Source: an uncultured bacterium (GTDB lineage Bacteria > Patescibacteriota > Microgenomatia > UBA1400 > PJMF01). Taken from it: a stretch of 11,223 nucleotides of DNA. Each line of letters starts with the position of its first letter. Within the stretch, counting starts at the first letter, position 1. The stretch is taken from assembly GCA_903959355.1 (NCBI GenBank), contig CAJBWJ010000023.1, forward strand, positions 1 to 11,223, in the 5' to 3' direction. Below the pieces are notes generated by a model, which did not search any database, was not told where the DNA came from, and saw only the letters and a program-made list of their open reading frames with translations. A program made the translations under genes and the position numbers. Positions 5,751 to 11,223 of this stretch are shown here, piece after piece.

Positions 5751-5758
5751 GCTGCTAT

Positions 5759-6199
5759 TTAATTTTCAATTGTGCCACCAAGAGCTTCAATTTCTTTTTT
5801 AGCAGACTGCGAAACACCAATACCTTTTAGATTAACTTTTTTGCTTAACTTACCCTTACTGATAACTTTAGCTTTTTTAAATCTCTTATCAATGATTCTA
5901 TTTAATTTAAGTGAATCTAATGTGATGTCTGTTAATTCAATTTTGTTTAGATCTTCAAGAGTTAGCTCAGCGACAGGACGTAAACTCTTAAAACGACCTT
6001 TACCTCTCCACATTGGGATTCTCTTAGAGAGTGGTAATGCACCACCTTCAAACCAAAGAGGTACTTTTGAACCAGTACGAGCTTTTTGACCTTTTTGACC
6101 TCTAGAAGAAGTGTGTCCACCTTTACCAGAACCGTAGCCTCTACCTAGGCGTTTGGCTCCTCTTTTGGTAATTTTGGTAATTAAACTTAGAATCGACAT
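5759..6199 (-). CDS. rplO: Large-subunit ribosomal protein L15
   Basis: L15 is a late-assembling 50S protein with a long glycine/basic extension threaded into 23S rRNA. It has 146 residues (E. coli 144). The N-terminal signature is GRGYGSGKGGHTSSRGQKGQ at 19-38 followed by KARTG; then VPLWFEGGALPLSKRIP at 46-62 and the C-terminal globular part ending GVSQSAKKEIEALGGTI. AAGGA lies eight bases before the ATG. The gene starts nine bases after the rpsE stop, so there is no room for rpmD (L30), which normally lies here. Confidence 0.97.
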   Translation of the reverse strand: MSILSLITKITKRGAKRLGRGYGSGKGGHTSSRGQKGQKARTGSKVPLWFEGGALPLSKRIPMWRGKGRFKSLRPVAELTLEDLNKIELTDITLDSLKLNRIIDKRFKKAKVISKGKLSKKVNLKGIGVSQSAKKEIEALGGTIEN

Positions 6200-6208
6200 T
6201 ATAAATCC

Positions 6209-6865
6209 TTATTTGCTTGCTGGTTTTCTAACAGTTGTCTTTAATTCTCTAACAGCAGTTTCTTTTTTATGAGCATTTTCACTCTTGTGAGCAGCTTCAG
6301 TTCTAGCAGCAGAGTCACTAGCTTTTTTCTGCAATTCTTCCATTTTCTTTCTCTCTTCTTCTTCAATATCAGAAATAGAGCGCAATTTAATGCCTTTGAT
6401 TTCGACTAATCTAGAAATTTGTTTGAGTGCTTCAAAAGTAGCGTAAACTGAAGAAGATTGGTTATCACTACCCATAATCTTACAGGTAATATCTCTGACA
6501 CCAGCAGCTTCAACAACAGCTCTAACTGGACCACCAGCGATAACACCAGTTCCCTTACTAGAAGGCTTCATCATGACTTTGCCAGCACCTTTTTTAACAG
6601 TGATAGCGAAAGGAATGGTGGTTCCATCAAGTGGAACACTGATCATTTTTTTCTTAGCTTTTTTGACACTTTTTTTGATAGCAGATAGAACATCGCCAGC
6701 CTTACCAAGACCAACACCAACTCTACCTTTTTTATCACCAACAACCATCAAAACTGAAAAACCAACTTTATTACCACCTTTGGTTTTTTTAGATACTCTA
6801 GAAATTTGAATAACTTTTTCTTCAAATTCCTTAACTTCTTGTTTGTCAAAATTATCTCTTGCCAT
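6209..6865 (-). CDS. rpsE: Small-subunit ribosomal protein S5 with charged C-terminal tail
   Basis: S5 lies at the mRNA entry side of the 30S subunit and affects decoding accuracy. It has 218 residues (E. coli 167). The dsRBD-like N-terminal domain has EKVIQISRVSKKTKGGNKVG at 16-35 and GDKKGRVGVGLGKAGDV at 43-59. The second domain has PSSKGTGVIAGGPVRAVVEA at 101-120 and AGVRDITCKIMGSDN at 121-135. The core ends near 162. Residues 165-218 form an E/K/A-rich tail, starting EEEERKKMEELQKKA, that looks like a charged helix. It starts two bases after the rplR stop. The family is certain; the tail's function is not known. Confidence 0.97.
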   Translation of the reverse strand: MARDNFDKQEVKEFEEKVIQISRVSKKTKGGNKVGFSVLMVVGDKKGRVGVGLGKAGDVLSAIKKSVKKAKKKMISVPLDGTTIPFAITVKKGAGKVMMKPSSKGTGVIAGGPVRAVVEAAGVRDITCKIMGSDNQSSSVYATFEALKQISRLVEIKGIKLRSISDIEEEERKKMEELQKKASDSAARTEAAHKSENAHKKETAVRELKTTVRKPASK

Positions 6866-6867
6866 AT

Positions 6868-7227
6868 TTATAATTCGATTCCACCTTCACGTAGAGTTTC
6901 AGCAACTGCTTTAATTCTGCCGTGATATTTATAATAAGAGCGATCAAAAACTAAACTAGTAATTTTTTTCTTCTTCATTGCTTCTAATAAAACTTTGGCT
7001 GTAGCTATAGCACTTTCAGTTTTAGTAACTTTGGCTTTTTTGTCTTTTACCAAATCACTAGCATTAACCAATGTTTTACCAGTAGAATCATCAATTACTT
7101 GTAATGAAATGTGTTCGTTAGAACGGAAAACAGTTAGACGAGGACGAACAGTAGTGCCAACAATTTTAGCTCTAATGCGTTGCTGTCTTTTTAATCTGTT
7201 TTTTCTAAGTAATTTAATATCTGACAT
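6868..7227 (-). CDS. rplR: Large-subunit ribosomal protein L18
   Basis: L18 binds 5S rRNA, with L5, in the central protuberance of the 50S subunit. It has 119 residues (E. coli 117). The basic N-terminus (RKNRLKRQQRIRAK at 8-21) leads into the core TTVRPRLTVFRSNEHISLQV at about 25-44, and the C-terminal FDRSYYKYHGRIKAVAETLR matches the usual FDRGGYKYHGRV motif with SY in place of GG. AGGA precedes the ATG at good spacing. It lies between rplF and rpsE in standard order. Confidence 0.97.
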   Translation of the reverse strand: MSDIKLLRKNRLKRQQRIRAKIVGTTVRPRLTVFRSNEHISLQVIDDSTGKTLVNASDLVKDKKAKVTKTESAIATAKVLLEAMKKKKITSLVFDRSYYKYHGRIKAVAETLREGGIEL

Positions 7228-7239
7228 TTTATTTCCTAA

Positions 7240-7779
7240 TTATTTAGCGGCTGCTTTGCCTGGTTTTTTCTTAACTACTTCATCAATATAGCGAATACCT
7301 TTGCCTAAATAAGGCTCTGGTGGTCTAAGACTTCTGATATCAGCAGCTACTTGACCGACTAATTGTTTATCAATGCCTTCGATATGAATAACGTCGTTAC
7401 CTTCAACTTTAAAGGCAACTCCTGCGACTGGCTCAACCTCAACAACATGAGAATAACCTAGAGTCATTGAAAGACCAGCACCTTTGGTACTAGCTCTATA
7501 ACCAGTTCCGATTAACTTTAAAGTTTTTTTGTAAGAATTAGCAACACCTTCAATATTGTTTGCAATTAAACTTCTCATCAAACCATGATTAGCTTTGGTT
7601 TGTTTTTGTTCATTTGTGCGAGATAAAGATATTTCATTACCTTCAATTTTAACTTCAATGTTAGGTAGAATAGATAATTTTAATTCACCTTTAGTACCTC
7701 TTGCAGTTAATTCACGATCAGTCACTGTAACAGTAACTTGACTTGGAATGATAATAATTTTTTTACCAATTTTTGACAT
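7240..7779 (-). CDS. rplF: Large-subunit ribosomal protein L6
   Basis: L6 lies near the factor-binding stalk base of the 50S subunit. It has 179 residues (E. coli 177) in two related domains. MSKIGKKIIIIPSQV at 1-15 opens the first. The second includes LKLIGTGYRASTKGAGLSMT at 87-106 and LGYSHVV, ending in the family hallmark RSLRPPEPYLGKGIRYIDEV at 149-168 and KKKPGKAAAK at the C-terminus. It follows rpsH after 15 bases. Nothing is unusual. Confidence 0.97.
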   Translation of the reverse strand: MSKIGKKIIIIPSQVTVTVTDRELTARGTKGELKLSILPNIEVKIEGNEISLSRTNEQKQTKANHGLMRSLIANNIEGVANSYKKTLKLIGTGYRASTKGAGLSMTLGYSHVVEVEPVAGVAFKVEGNDVIHIEGIDKQLVGQVAADIRSLRPPEPYLGKGIRYIDEVVKKKPGKAAAK

Positions 7780-7794
7780 ATCTTTTAGAATCCT

Positions 7795-8187
7795 TTACCA
7801 AATTTGGCAAAGTACCTCTCCTCCAACATTTTGCTTACGAGCACTTTTACGATCCATAATACCTTTGTTGGTTGATAAAATGGTTAAACCGTAGCCATTG
7901 AGTGTATTTGGAATAGTGCTAGCACTTTTATAAATACGACATCCTGGCTTAGAAACTCTTTTTACTCCAGTAATAACTGAAGCTTTGCCAGCATATTTAA
8001 GAGTAATTTTAATTTGTTTAAAATCATCAGCAGGACTTAGAACGACGTAACTTTCAATGTAATTGAAGTCTTTTAAGATTTTAGCGACAGACTCTTTCAT
8101 TTTAGAGTGAGGAACTAGAAGATCTTTGCGACCTGCCATTACGCTGTTCTTAATTCTGATAATCATGTCTGCAATAGGATCGGTCAT
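7795..8187 (-). CDS. rpsH: Small-subunit ribosomal protein S8
   Basis: S8 is a primary 16S rRNA binder in the 30S body and in E. coli represses the spc operon. Its 130 residues equal the E. coli length. The N-terminal MTDPIADMIIRIKNS at 1-15, the central GVKRVSKPGCRIY at 74-86, and the C-terminal GIMDRKSARKQNVGGEVLCQ at 109-128 are diagnostic. The ATG lacks a clear Shine-Dalgarno (ACAATAAAATT) and lies 12 bases after rpsN. S8-type feedback may act somewhere in this operon, but I see no identifiable site. Confidence 0.97.
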   Translation of the reverse strand: MTDPIADMIIRIKNSVMAGRKDLLVPHSKMKESVAKILKDFNYIESYVVLSPADDFKQIKITLKYAGKASVITGVKRVSKPGCRIYKSASTIPNTLNGYGLTILSTNKGIMDRKSARKQNVGGEVLCQIW

Positions 8188-8199
8188 AATTTTATTGTT

Positions 8200-8430
8200 T
8201 TATTTACTGGTTTTTACTACACCAGGTAATTCACCTTTAGCTGCTAATTCTCTGAAAGTTAAACGACTCAAACCAAAGAAACGCATGTAACCTCTTGGAC
8301 GACCAGTAATTTTACAACGGTTAACGACTCTAGTCGAGACTTTGTTTACTTTTTTAACACCAGACTTTAACAAAACCTCGCGTTTAGCTAACATTCTTTT
8401 TGATTGAGCAATCTTTGATTTTTTAGCCAT
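8200..8430 (-). CDS. rpsN: Small-subunit ribosomal protein S14, short zinc-free variant
   Basis: S14 is a 30S head protein next to S3 and S10. It has 76 residues, between the short zinc type (~61) and the long zinc-free type (~101). The C-terminal half NRCKITGRPRGYMRFFGLSR at 37-56 and FRELAAKGELPGVVKTSK matches the family closely. Of the four cysteines of the zinc form only Cys39 remains; the other positions are Thr42, Ser55 and Thr58, so zinc cannot be bound in the usual way. It starts three bases after the rplE stop. Identity is secure and the intermediate length is notable. Confidence 0.95.
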   Translation of the reverse strand: MAKKSKIAQSKRMLAKREVLLKSGVKKVNKVSTRVVNRCKITGRPRGYMRFFGLSRLTFRELAAKGELPGVVKTSK

Positions 8431-8433
8431 ACT

Positions 8434-8997
8434 TTAATTCTTGTCTTCTTCCTTTTTGAAAGGCATACCTAGAAGCTCTAATAAACGAAATGCTTCTTTA
8501 TCGTTTTTATTGCTAGTTACAAAATTAACTTGGAGTGGTCTGATACGATCAATTTGATCAAATTCAACTTCTGGAAAAGAAATTTGCTCTTCAATTCCAA
8601 GACTATAATTTCCCTGACCATCGAAGGCAACTCTGCTAACTCCACGAAAATCTTTAACACGTGGGAGAACGACTGAAACTAATCTGTCCATAAATTCCCA
8701 CATTAAATCTCCGCGTAAAGTTACCATAACGCCCATTGGGTCACCGGCTCTTAATTTAAAATTAGCAACAGCTTTACGAGCTTTAGTGATTTGAGGATGT
8801 TGACCAGTGATGTCTTCGAATTGTTTAACAATTAAAGGCATTACTTTTTCTCTAGCATGAGGGTCTTGAGGCTCAGCAACTCCAATATTTAGAGTTACTT
8901 TTTGAATCTTAGTGACTTGAAAAGGATTCTTATAAGAGAATTCTTTCATTAAGACTGGGAGCACTTCTTGCTGGTATTTTTGCTTCAAACGATTCAT
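8434..8997 (-). CDS. rplE: Large-subunit ribosomal protein L5
   Basis: L5 binds 5S rRNA and contacts P-site tRNA and S13 from the central protuberance. It has 187 residues (E. coli 179). Signatures are VTLNIGV at 34-40, ITGQHPQITKARKAVANFKL at 63-82 followed by RAGDPMGVMVTLRG, LPRVKDFRGVS at 111-121, and GNYSLGIEEQISFPEV at 129-144. A short acidic/basic C-terminal tail (KKEEDKN) accounts for most of the excess. The ATG follows the rplX stop by one base (TAATATG). Confidence 0.97.
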   Translation of the reverse strand: MNRLKQKYQQEVLPVLMKEFSYKNPFQVTKIQKVTLNIGVAEPQDPHAREKVMPLIVKQFEDITGQHPQITKARKAVANFKLRAGDPMGVMVTLRGDLMWEFMDRLVSVVLPRVKDFRGVSRVAFDGQGNYSLGIEEQISFPEVEFDQIDRIRPLQVNFVTSNKNDKEAFRLLELLGMPFKKEEDKN

Positions 8998-8998
8998 A

Positions 8999-9334
8999 TT
9001 ATTTCTTCTTAGCGGTAGCTACTTTTTCGGTCTTAATTACCTGACCTGTTTTCTTAAAAATTCTTTCTTTTTTGCCATCAGCTGTAACTTTGTAAGCTAT
9101 TCTGTCGGCTTGATCTTTGTCATTTAAAATAGCCACTTTGGCCACAGACATAGAACGTTCTCTTCTAACTTTTTCTCCTGGTCTATCCATGAGAGGCTTA
9201 ACGTGCTTAAAATAAAGATTAACGTCTTTGACCAAAATCTTATCTTCGGCAGGATAAACAGCAATTATCTCGCTTTTTTTACCCTTGTCTTTGCCAGCAG
9301 TGACTAAAACTTTATCTCCAATTTTTAATTTCAT
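8999..9334 (-). CDS. rplX: Large-subunit ribosomal protein L24
   Basis: L24 initiates 50S assembly and sits near the exit tunnel. It has 111 residues (E. coli 104). An N-terminal KOW segment, KIGDKVLVTAGKDKGKKSEI at 4-23, is followed by VNLYFKHVKP at 39-48 and a variable basic C-terminal half ending in an A/K-rich tail. The start overlaps the rplN stop as ATGA, and a strong GGAGG lies four bases upstream, encoded by the last codons of rplN, so the two genes are tightly coupled. Confidence 0.96.
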   Translation of the reverse strand: MKLKIGDKVLVTAGKDKGKKSEIIAVYPAEDKILVKDVNLYFKHVKPLMDRPGEKVRRERSMSVAKVAILNDKDQADRIAYKVTADGKKERIFKKTGQVIKTEKVATAKKK

Positions 9335-9705
9335 AATACCTCCGGAGCTAAGCTAGCAACTTTATTAAATCCTTGATCTTTAACTTCACGAGCAATTGGT
9401 CCAAAAACACGAGTGCCAACTGGCTCTTTGTTATTACGAGCTTGAATAATAACGGCAGCATTTTCATCGAAACGAATATATTCGCCACTATCTCTTCTTT
9501 GCTCTTTTCTGGTACGAACGATAACTGCTCTGACTTTTTCACCTTTTTTGACGGTACCATTGGCATCGGCATCAATTACTGAAGCAATGACCATATCACC
9601 AACATAACCAAATCTTCTTCTTGAGCCACCATAAACTTGAATCACTCTGATTCTTTTGGCGCCGCTGTTATCAGCTACTGCTAGTACGGTTCTTAGTTGT
9701 ATCAT
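9331..9705 (-). CDS. rplN: Large-subunit ribosomal protein L14
   Basis: L14 lies at the subunit interface near the factor-binding region. It has 124 residues (E. coli 123). MIQLRTVLAVADNSGAKRIR at 1-20, YGGSRRRFGYVGD at 25-37, FDENAAVIIQARNNKEPVGT at about 79-98 and the C-terminus ASLAPEVL define the family. The TGA stop falls exactly at this conserved end, which supports the standard genetic code. The PEVL codons also form the ribosome binding site of rplX. It begins the spc part, two bases after rpsQ. Confidence 0.97.
   Translation of the reverse strand: MIQLRTVLAVADNSGAKRIRVIQVYGGSRRRFGYVGDMVIASVIDADANGTVKKGEKVRAVIVRTRKEQRRDSGEYIRFDENAAVIIQARNNKEPVGTRVFGPIAREVKDQGFNKVASLAPEVL
9339..9343 (-). 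promoter_or_regulatory. Strong ribosome binding site of rplX inside rplN
   Basis: GGAGG with four spacer bases (TATT) precedes the rplX ATG. It is formed by the codons CCG GAG GTA TTA TGA for the conserved C-terminal PEVL-stop of L14. It fixes the rplX start and implies coupled translation. Confidence 0.7.
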
Positions 9706-9707
9706 GA

Positions 9708-9947
9708 CTATTTTCCAATTTTCTTAACTACCTTAAAGTTCTTAGTTTTACTAAGAGGACGAGTTTCTTCAATTTCTACTACATCATTTAAAACTAATTC
9801 AATAAGCTTGGCATCAAAATTACAAGCATATTTTTTACTACGTCTAACTAATTTCTGATAAAGAGGATGAGCCCAGACACGTTCGACCTTAACAACTGCT
9901 GTGTCCTTGGTCTTTAGAGATATAACTTTGCCTTGTAGCTTTTTCAT
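9708..9947 (-). CDS. rpsQ: Small-subunit ribosomal protein S17
   Basis: S17 is an OB-fold, early-binding 30S protein. It has 79 residues (E. coli 84). KKLQGKVISLKTKDTAVVKV at 2-21, the WAHPLYQKLVRRSKKY stretch at 25-40, and VVEIEETRPLSKTKNFKVV at 56-74 are typical. The start lies one base after the rpmC stop. Nothing is unusual. Confidence 0.96.
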   Translation of the reverse strand: MKKLQGKVISLKTKDTAVVKVERVWAHPLYQKLVRRSKKYACNFDAKLIELVLNDVVEIEETRPLSKTKNFKVVKKIGK

Positions 9948-9948
9948 A

Positions 9949-10158
9949 TTATTTATTTCCGAGCGTCTCTTTTTCTGTAAGAACAGTTTTTATTCTGGCT
10001 ATATCGTCACTCAAATTCTTTAATTTAGCCACACTGCTTAACTTACCAACTTTTTTCTGTAAACGCATGTTAGCCAAGTCATGACTTAGTTTAAGTAATT
10101 CCTTGTCCAGTTCTGACACTGTTTTTTGACTTAGTGCTTTAATGTCGTTTCTTTTCAT
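9949..10158 (-). CDS. rpmC: Large-subunit ribosomal protein L29
   Basis: L29 is a small helical-hairpin protein at the tunnel exit, near the docking site of SRP and trigger factor. It has 69 residues (E. coli 63). The pattern SELDKELLKLSHDLANMRLQ at about 15-34, then a second helix with LKNLSDDIARIKTVLTEKE, is the family signature. It begins directly after the rplP stop with no gap and lies between rplP and rpsQ as usual. Confidence 0.95.
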   Translation of the reverse strand: MKRNDIKALSQKTVSELDKELLKLSHDLANMRLQKKVGKLSSVAKLKNLSDDIARIKTVLTEKETLGNK

Positions 10159-10566
10159 TTATTTTTTCTTCACAAATTCTGTTTTAACTGATAATTTGGC
10201 AGCAGCTTTTTGCATAGCGGCTTTGGCCATTTCTTCACTGACACCACCAATTTCAAACAAAATGAAACCTGGCTTGATTACAGCTACGTATTCTTGAATA
10301 GCACCTTTACCAGAACCCATTTTAATACCAAGTGGCTTTTGAGTTAAAGGCTTGTGAGGGAAAATCTTAATCCAGTATTTTCCTTCTCTTTTGGTAGCAT
10401 AAGTAATTTTCTTACGAGCTGCTTCAATCTGACGAGCAGAAATCTCACCGAGACTCAAAGCTCTGAGACCATACTCACCAAAAACAATTTCACAACCTCT
10501 CATGGCTTTGCCACGATTCTTGCCTCTAAAGGTTTTACGGTATTTTACTTTTTTTGGTTGTAACAT
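10159..10566 (-). CDS. rplP: Large-subunit ribosomal protein L16
   Basis: L16 lies beside the A-site region of the 50S subunit. It has 135 residues (E. coli 136). MLQPKKVKYRKTFRGKNRGK at 1-20, SARQIEAARKKIT at 43-55, WIKIFPHKPLTQKPLGIKMG at 65-84 and VAVIKPGFILFEIGGV at 93-108 are clear. Lys82 aligns with E. coli Arg81, the residue hydroxylated by YcfD/RoxA, so this modification could not occur in its usual form. It starts two bases after rpsC. Confidence 0.97.
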   Translation of the reverse strand: MLQPKKVKYRKTFRGKNRGKAMRGCEIVFGEYGLRALSLGEISARQIEAARKKITYATKREGKYWIKIFPHKPLTQKPLGIKMGSGKGAIQEYVAVIKPGFILFEIGGVSEEMAKAAMQKAAAKLSVKTEFVKKK

Positions 10567-10568
10567 TG

Positions 10569-11219
10569 CTAGACTACTTCCCCTTTATAAATCCATACTT
10601 TAATGCCCACATAACCAGAACGAGTCTTGGCTGGGGCCTCTGAATAATCAATATTAGCTCTAAGTGTCTGAGTTGGAACGCTACCTTGAAAATATTTTTC
10701 ACTGCGACCAATTTCAGCTCCACCAACTCTACCAGAGAGTTGAATTTTAACACCTTTTGCGCCAGCTGCCATCACCTTTTCCATAGCCTGCATAACAGCG
10801 CGACGGTGAGGATATCTAGCAAGTAATTGAGAAATGATTCTCTCAAGTACTAATTTGGCGCTCAAATCTGGTTTTTTAACTTCTTCAACTTTTAATTCAA
10901 TTCTAGCTTTGTCTCTTTTTTCTTTGGAGACATTGATTAAGCGCTCAACACCTTCTTTAATTTTTTCTAAGTTTGAACCACCTTTACCAATAACTACACC
11001 TGGTCTAGCTACGGATAAAACGATTAATAATTTATTAATAGAACGTTTGATTTCGATATCAACTAGTCCTGCATTAGCTAGACTTGTTTCCAAATATTCA
11101 CGTAAGCGATAATCTTCTAAAACTTTAGAAGAGTAATCTGCTTTTGTAGCGAACCAGAGAGATTTCCAAGTGAAAATCCCGCCCATTCTGAAACTGATTG
11201 GATTAACTTTTTGTCCCAT
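10569..11219 (-). CDS. rpsC: Small-subunit ribosomal protein S3
   Basis: S3 lines the mRNA entry channel in the 30S head and, with S4 and S5, contributes to helicase activity. It is complete at 216 residues (E. coli 233). MGQKVNPISFRMG at 1-13 opens it. The type II KH domain carries RPGVVIGKGGSN at 72-83 with the GKGG loop at 78-81. The C-terminal domain has LSGRVGGAEIGRSEKYFQGS at 161-180 and TLRANIDY. Only four bases upstream of the ATG are in the window, so neither the ribosome binding site nor rplV, expected upstream, can be seen. Confidence 0.97.
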   Translation of the reverse strand: MGQKVNPISFRMGGIFTWKSLWFATKADYSSKVLEDYRLREYLETSLANAGLVDIEIKRSINKLLIVLSVARPGVVIGKGGSNLEKIKEGVERLINVSKEKRDKARIELKVEEVKKPDLSAKLVLERIISQLLARYPHRRAVMQAMEKVMAAGAKGVKIQLSGRVGGAEIGRSEKYFQGSVPTQTLRANIDYSEAPAKTRSGYVGIKVWIYKGEVV

Positions 11220-11223
11220 ATCG

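Noticed and set aside
6458..6688. Plus-strand frames antisense to rpsE (also 6573-6809)
   Set aside because: They are shadows of the lysine-rich S5 coding sequence with no start signals or recognisable product.
9348..9575. 75-residue minus-strand reading frame beginning MMPMPMVPSKKVKK
   Set aside because: It lies wholly inside rplN in another frame, has no ribosome binding site and no family resemblance; L14 is certain there.
9331..9705. Recoding of TGA as Gly or Trp, as in some Candidate Phyla Radiation lineages
   Set aside because: The rplN TGA falls exactly at the conserved PEVL end and rplX starts there, so TGA is a stop in this organism.

Overview
The window is a single, unidirectional ribosomal-protein supercluster read entirely from the minus strand, so transcription runs from high to low coordinates. 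It holds 23 genes: 22 complete and one (rplM) cut by the left edge. The order follows the classical S10-spc-alpha arrangement. The S10-operon end is rpsC-rplP-rpmC-rpsQ. The spc part is rplN-rplX-rplE-rpsN-rpsH-rplF-rplR-rpsE-rplO-secY. Then come adk-infA-rpmJ and the alpha part rpsM-rpsK-rpsD-rpoA-rplQ, followed by rplM.

The proteins are clearly bacterial. The DNA is AT-rich and the code looks standard: TGA ends rplN exactly at the family's usual C-terminus, and TGG encodes Trp. Several traits point to a reduced-genome Candidate Phyla Radiation (Patescibacteria) bacterium. The L30 gene (rpmD) is missing between rpsE and rplO. Map is missing between adk and infA. S5 and L17 carry lysine/alanine-rich tails, the adenylate kinase is of a short-LID type, and S14 is a short form without its zinc ligands. 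The phylum call is an inference from these traits; no finer placement is supported.

From 11219 down to 5759 genes are packed with 0-15 nt gaps or short overlaps, and translational coupling is likely (ATGA at rplN/rplX, TAATG at rplQ/rplM). Larger gaps occur at rplO/secY (58 nt), secY/adk (30 nt), adk/infA (84 nt), infA/rpmJ (91 nt) and rpsD/rpoA (56 nt). No stretch over 300 bases lacks a gene.

Most of the non-routine signal is in the two gaps around infA. Upstream of infA an exact extended -10 (TGGTATAAT) lies between the arms of a perfect 14-bp inverted repeat. Between infA and rpmJ a long stem (12 bp with one bulge, plus a 5-bp apical hairpin) overlaps a second promoter-like sequence. The two -10 regions share GGTATA...TTGCG. 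This suggests the infA and rpmJ-alpha blocks have their own controlled transcription start or leader. infA itself encodes an unusual 107-residue IF-1. The rest is ordinary core translation machinery: ribosomal proteins for both subunits, the Sec translocon channel, a nucleotide kinase, an initiation factor and the RNA polymerase alpha subunit. No mobile element, CRISPR array, tRNA or rRNA is seen.
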